From: Bryobacterales bacterium
GTDB lineage: Bacteria > Acidobacteriota > Terriglobia > Bryobacterales > Bryobacteraceae
Direction of reading: 5' to 3'
DNA length: 64,000 bases
NCBI GenBank assembly: GCA_003164035.1
Contig: PLRS01000116.1
Location: 20,172 to 84,171, forward strand
Both the position numbers and the translations under genes were made by a program. The notes below the pieces were generated by a model. That model made no database searches. It was given only the letters and a program-made list of their open reading frames with translations, and was not told where the DNA came from. Of the stretch, positions 62,835 to 64,000 are shown piece after piece (position 1 is the stretch's first letter; every line of letters starts with the position of its first letter).

Positions 62835-63791
62835 CTAGCGCACCCCCGCATAGATCAATGCAGTCGTGGCGCCGGTTCCAAATAACAGGATCTTTTCCAG
62901 GGTCGCAAAGGTGGCTCGGGTGCCCTTGGCATCCGGGATATAAAGAATGTCATTGGCAACTAGCGGTATGTCTGGCGTTTTGCGATCCATCATTCTCCCC
63001 AGCTCGATTACAATCTCGTTTTTTGCGCCCGATTCTTCCCGCCGGTAGACATAGGCCCGCTTGGCAGCGTACGGCAAGAGCCCCTCCGCCATGGCCAAGG
63101 CCTTGAGAACCGTCGCTTCCGATCCGCCCTGAGCCGCGAAGGCGCCAGGCTTCTTGACGTTCCCAAGTACAAAAAACTTTCCCACTTCCGGCACCCGAAT
63201 CTCCTCTCCGCCCGTCAGCTTCAGGTTCAGGTCCGGGTCGGCCGCGTCGATCAGCCCCTTCACCGGAATGCGCTGAGTAAGAGCCGTGGTGTCACCTGCC
63301 TCTCCGACTTTCTGACGGGAGACGAGTATTTCCGGGCCAGCCTCTGGCGAAAGGCCTTCCGCACGGGCCAGAGCGTCCAATAAAGTTACCGGCCCCACAG
63401 CCTGGAACGTCAATGGTTTCCTCACCGAGCCCATCACCGCGATGGGGCGGCTGTTATACTCTGCCACCGTTACCGTTACGAACGGATCCACGATCAAGCC
63501 TTCTGCTTTGAGCACTGTGGCGATGGCGCTTTCGAGCTCCGCTGGCATGAGATCAGCCGCACGGATGCGCTGGGTGATCATGGGCAAACGCAGGAATCCA
63601 TCGGCACCGACTCTCACCGTCCGAGTGAATTCGGGCCCGTCATATACCGATACCGCCACCAGGTCGTTGGGCCCGATACGCTGTATCGGCAGATTGCTGC
63701 CTGCCATTTCAGCCGCTGTTGCCGGCCGAATCTGACCGGCGGCCGCGGCTGTCAGCCAGAGACATAAAGAGGATAGGATCAGAGATTTCAT
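62835..63791 (-). CDS. Wza-like outer-membrane polysaccharide exporter (SLBB)
   Basis: 318 residues with a signal peptide (MKSLILSSLCLWLTAAAAG). The poly-export domain is RIGPNDLVAVSVYDGPEFTR ... VRVGADGFLRLPM. Two SLBB domains follow (PIAVMGSVRKPLTFQAVG, KFFVLGNVKKPGAFAAQGG). A C-terminal hydrophobic helix is the likely pore segment. No lipobox cysteine is seen. The stop lies 4 bases before the kinase start. Confidence 0.92.
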   Translation of the reverse strand: MKSLILSSLCLWLTAAAAGQIRPATAAEMAGSNLPIQRIGPNDLVAVSVYDGPEFTRTVRVGADGFLRLPMITQRIRAADLMPAELESAIATVLKAEGLIVDPFVTVTVAEYNSRPIAVMGSVRKPLTFQAVGPVTLLDALARAEGLSPEAGPEILVSRQKVGEAGDTTALTQRIPVKGLIDAADPDLNLKLTGGEEIRVPEVGKFFVLGNVKKPGAFAAQGGSEATVLKALAMAEGLLPYAAKRAYVYRREESGAKNEIVIELGRMMDRKTPDIPLVANDILYIPDAKGTRATFATLEKILLFGTGATTALIYAGVR

Positions 63792-63816
63792 TCAGTTTCG
63801 ATTTCCCCGCCGGTCG

Positions 63817-64000
63817 TCATTGAGCGCTTACCCACGTGTGATCCATCTCCACGGCAATGGACCGCTGCAAAAGACTGACCGAGACCACCAGCCGCTCCTT
63901 ATCGTCTGCGCTTGTGACCACGCCTTCGACTCCCAGCAGGGGTCCGCGTTCAACCCGCACCTTGTCACCCTGGTGGATAAAGGGCCAAGGCCTGGCGGCC
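63817..64000 (-). CDS. NusG/RfaH-like transcription antiterminator, C-terminal part (5' end outside window)
   Basis: The frame runs from the window edge to TGA 63817-63819. The visible 61 residues form a KOW domain: FIHQGDKVRVERGPLLGVEG, VVTS and RLVVSVSLLQRSIAVEMD. Specialised NusG paralogues of the UpxY/RfaH type commonly lead capsule and EPS operons and let polymerase read through a long transcript. It sits at the head of the same-strand EPS locus. Confidence 0.88.
   Translation of the reverse strand, partial: AARPWPFIHQGDKVRVERGPLLGVEGVVTSADDKERLVVSVSLLQRSIAVEMDHTWVSAQ

Overview
The window looks like a chromosome segment of a soil Acidobacteriota of the Bryobacterales/Solibacter type. 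The base composition is clearly GC-rich. It carries a secreted VWFA protein of the acidobacterial kind, an NHL-repeat protein with a Solibacter-type C-terminal domain, many Tat-signalled periplasmic enzymes, and a one-strand exopolysaccharide (EPS) locus. I see no rRNA, tRNA or CRISPR array. Taxonomy and functions are inferred from recognised protein families, since no search could be run.

Region 1 (1-13.4 kb) is mostly ordinary chromosome: an aldo/keto reductase end, a ParD/ParE module whose toxin is frameshifted, a VWFA protein, KDPG aldolase flanked by two near-identical 81-bp palindromic repeats, serA, a GT-C membrane glycosyltransferase, a sigma-like protein ending in a zinc anti-sigma-type motif, a Gly/Tyr-rich secreted protein, an NHL protein, a Tat-signalled ADP-ribosylglycohydrolase, a zinc-ribbon membrane protein divergent from an antitoxin/Doc pair, and a coupled pair whose second member is a 44-residue GYF-like peptide.

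Region 2 (13.4-19.8 kb) holds a GGDEF protein and then an ECF sigma/anti-sigma pair upstream of a DUF4384-bearing subtilase (split by a 1-base frameshift) and a second DUF4384 protein. It ends at a head-to-head junction of a 5'-truncated OmpA-family gene and the C-terminal stub of a caspase-type peptidase.

Region 3 (20-27.5 kb) is a putative catabolic cluster: two PIG-L deacetylases, an RraA-like protein, a Tat-signalled enolase-superfamily dehydratase, a beta-lactamase-fold hydrolase and, divergently, a Tat-signalled sugar isomerase-like TIM barrel.

Region 4 (27.5-31.3 kb) is a gene graveyard. It has a frameshifted Cas10/Cmr2-like palm protein without CRISPR, short BlaI and M56/BlaR1 fragments, an ORF with a premature stop, an IS21 remnant (istA and istB both lacking their centres) and an IS1380 transposase also lacking its centre.

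Region 5 (31.4-64 kb) is one EPS locus, all on the minus strand and read from 64.0 down to 31.4 kb. It runs NusG-like antiterminator, Wza-like exporter, Wzc-like kinase, O-antigen polymerase, acyltransferase-3, MurJ-like flippase, AAC(3)-like acetyltransferase, BNR protein, decayed LuxC-like remnant, a 1360-residue asparagine synthetase-heparinase II/III fusion, GT4, initiating sugar transferase, ACP, KAS III, SDR, NeuD-like acyltransferase, second KAS III, DegT aminotransferase, membrane 4,6-dehydratase, WecB, small proteins, a second polymerase with a TPR-like tail, TonB, M48-like peptidase, FecR-like protein and CpsB/CapC phosphatase. The ACP/KAS III/SDR/acyltransferase/aminotransferase block suggests the polymer carries a purpose-made acyl group on an amino sugar. 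That module and the AsnB-heparinase fusion are the most novel material here.
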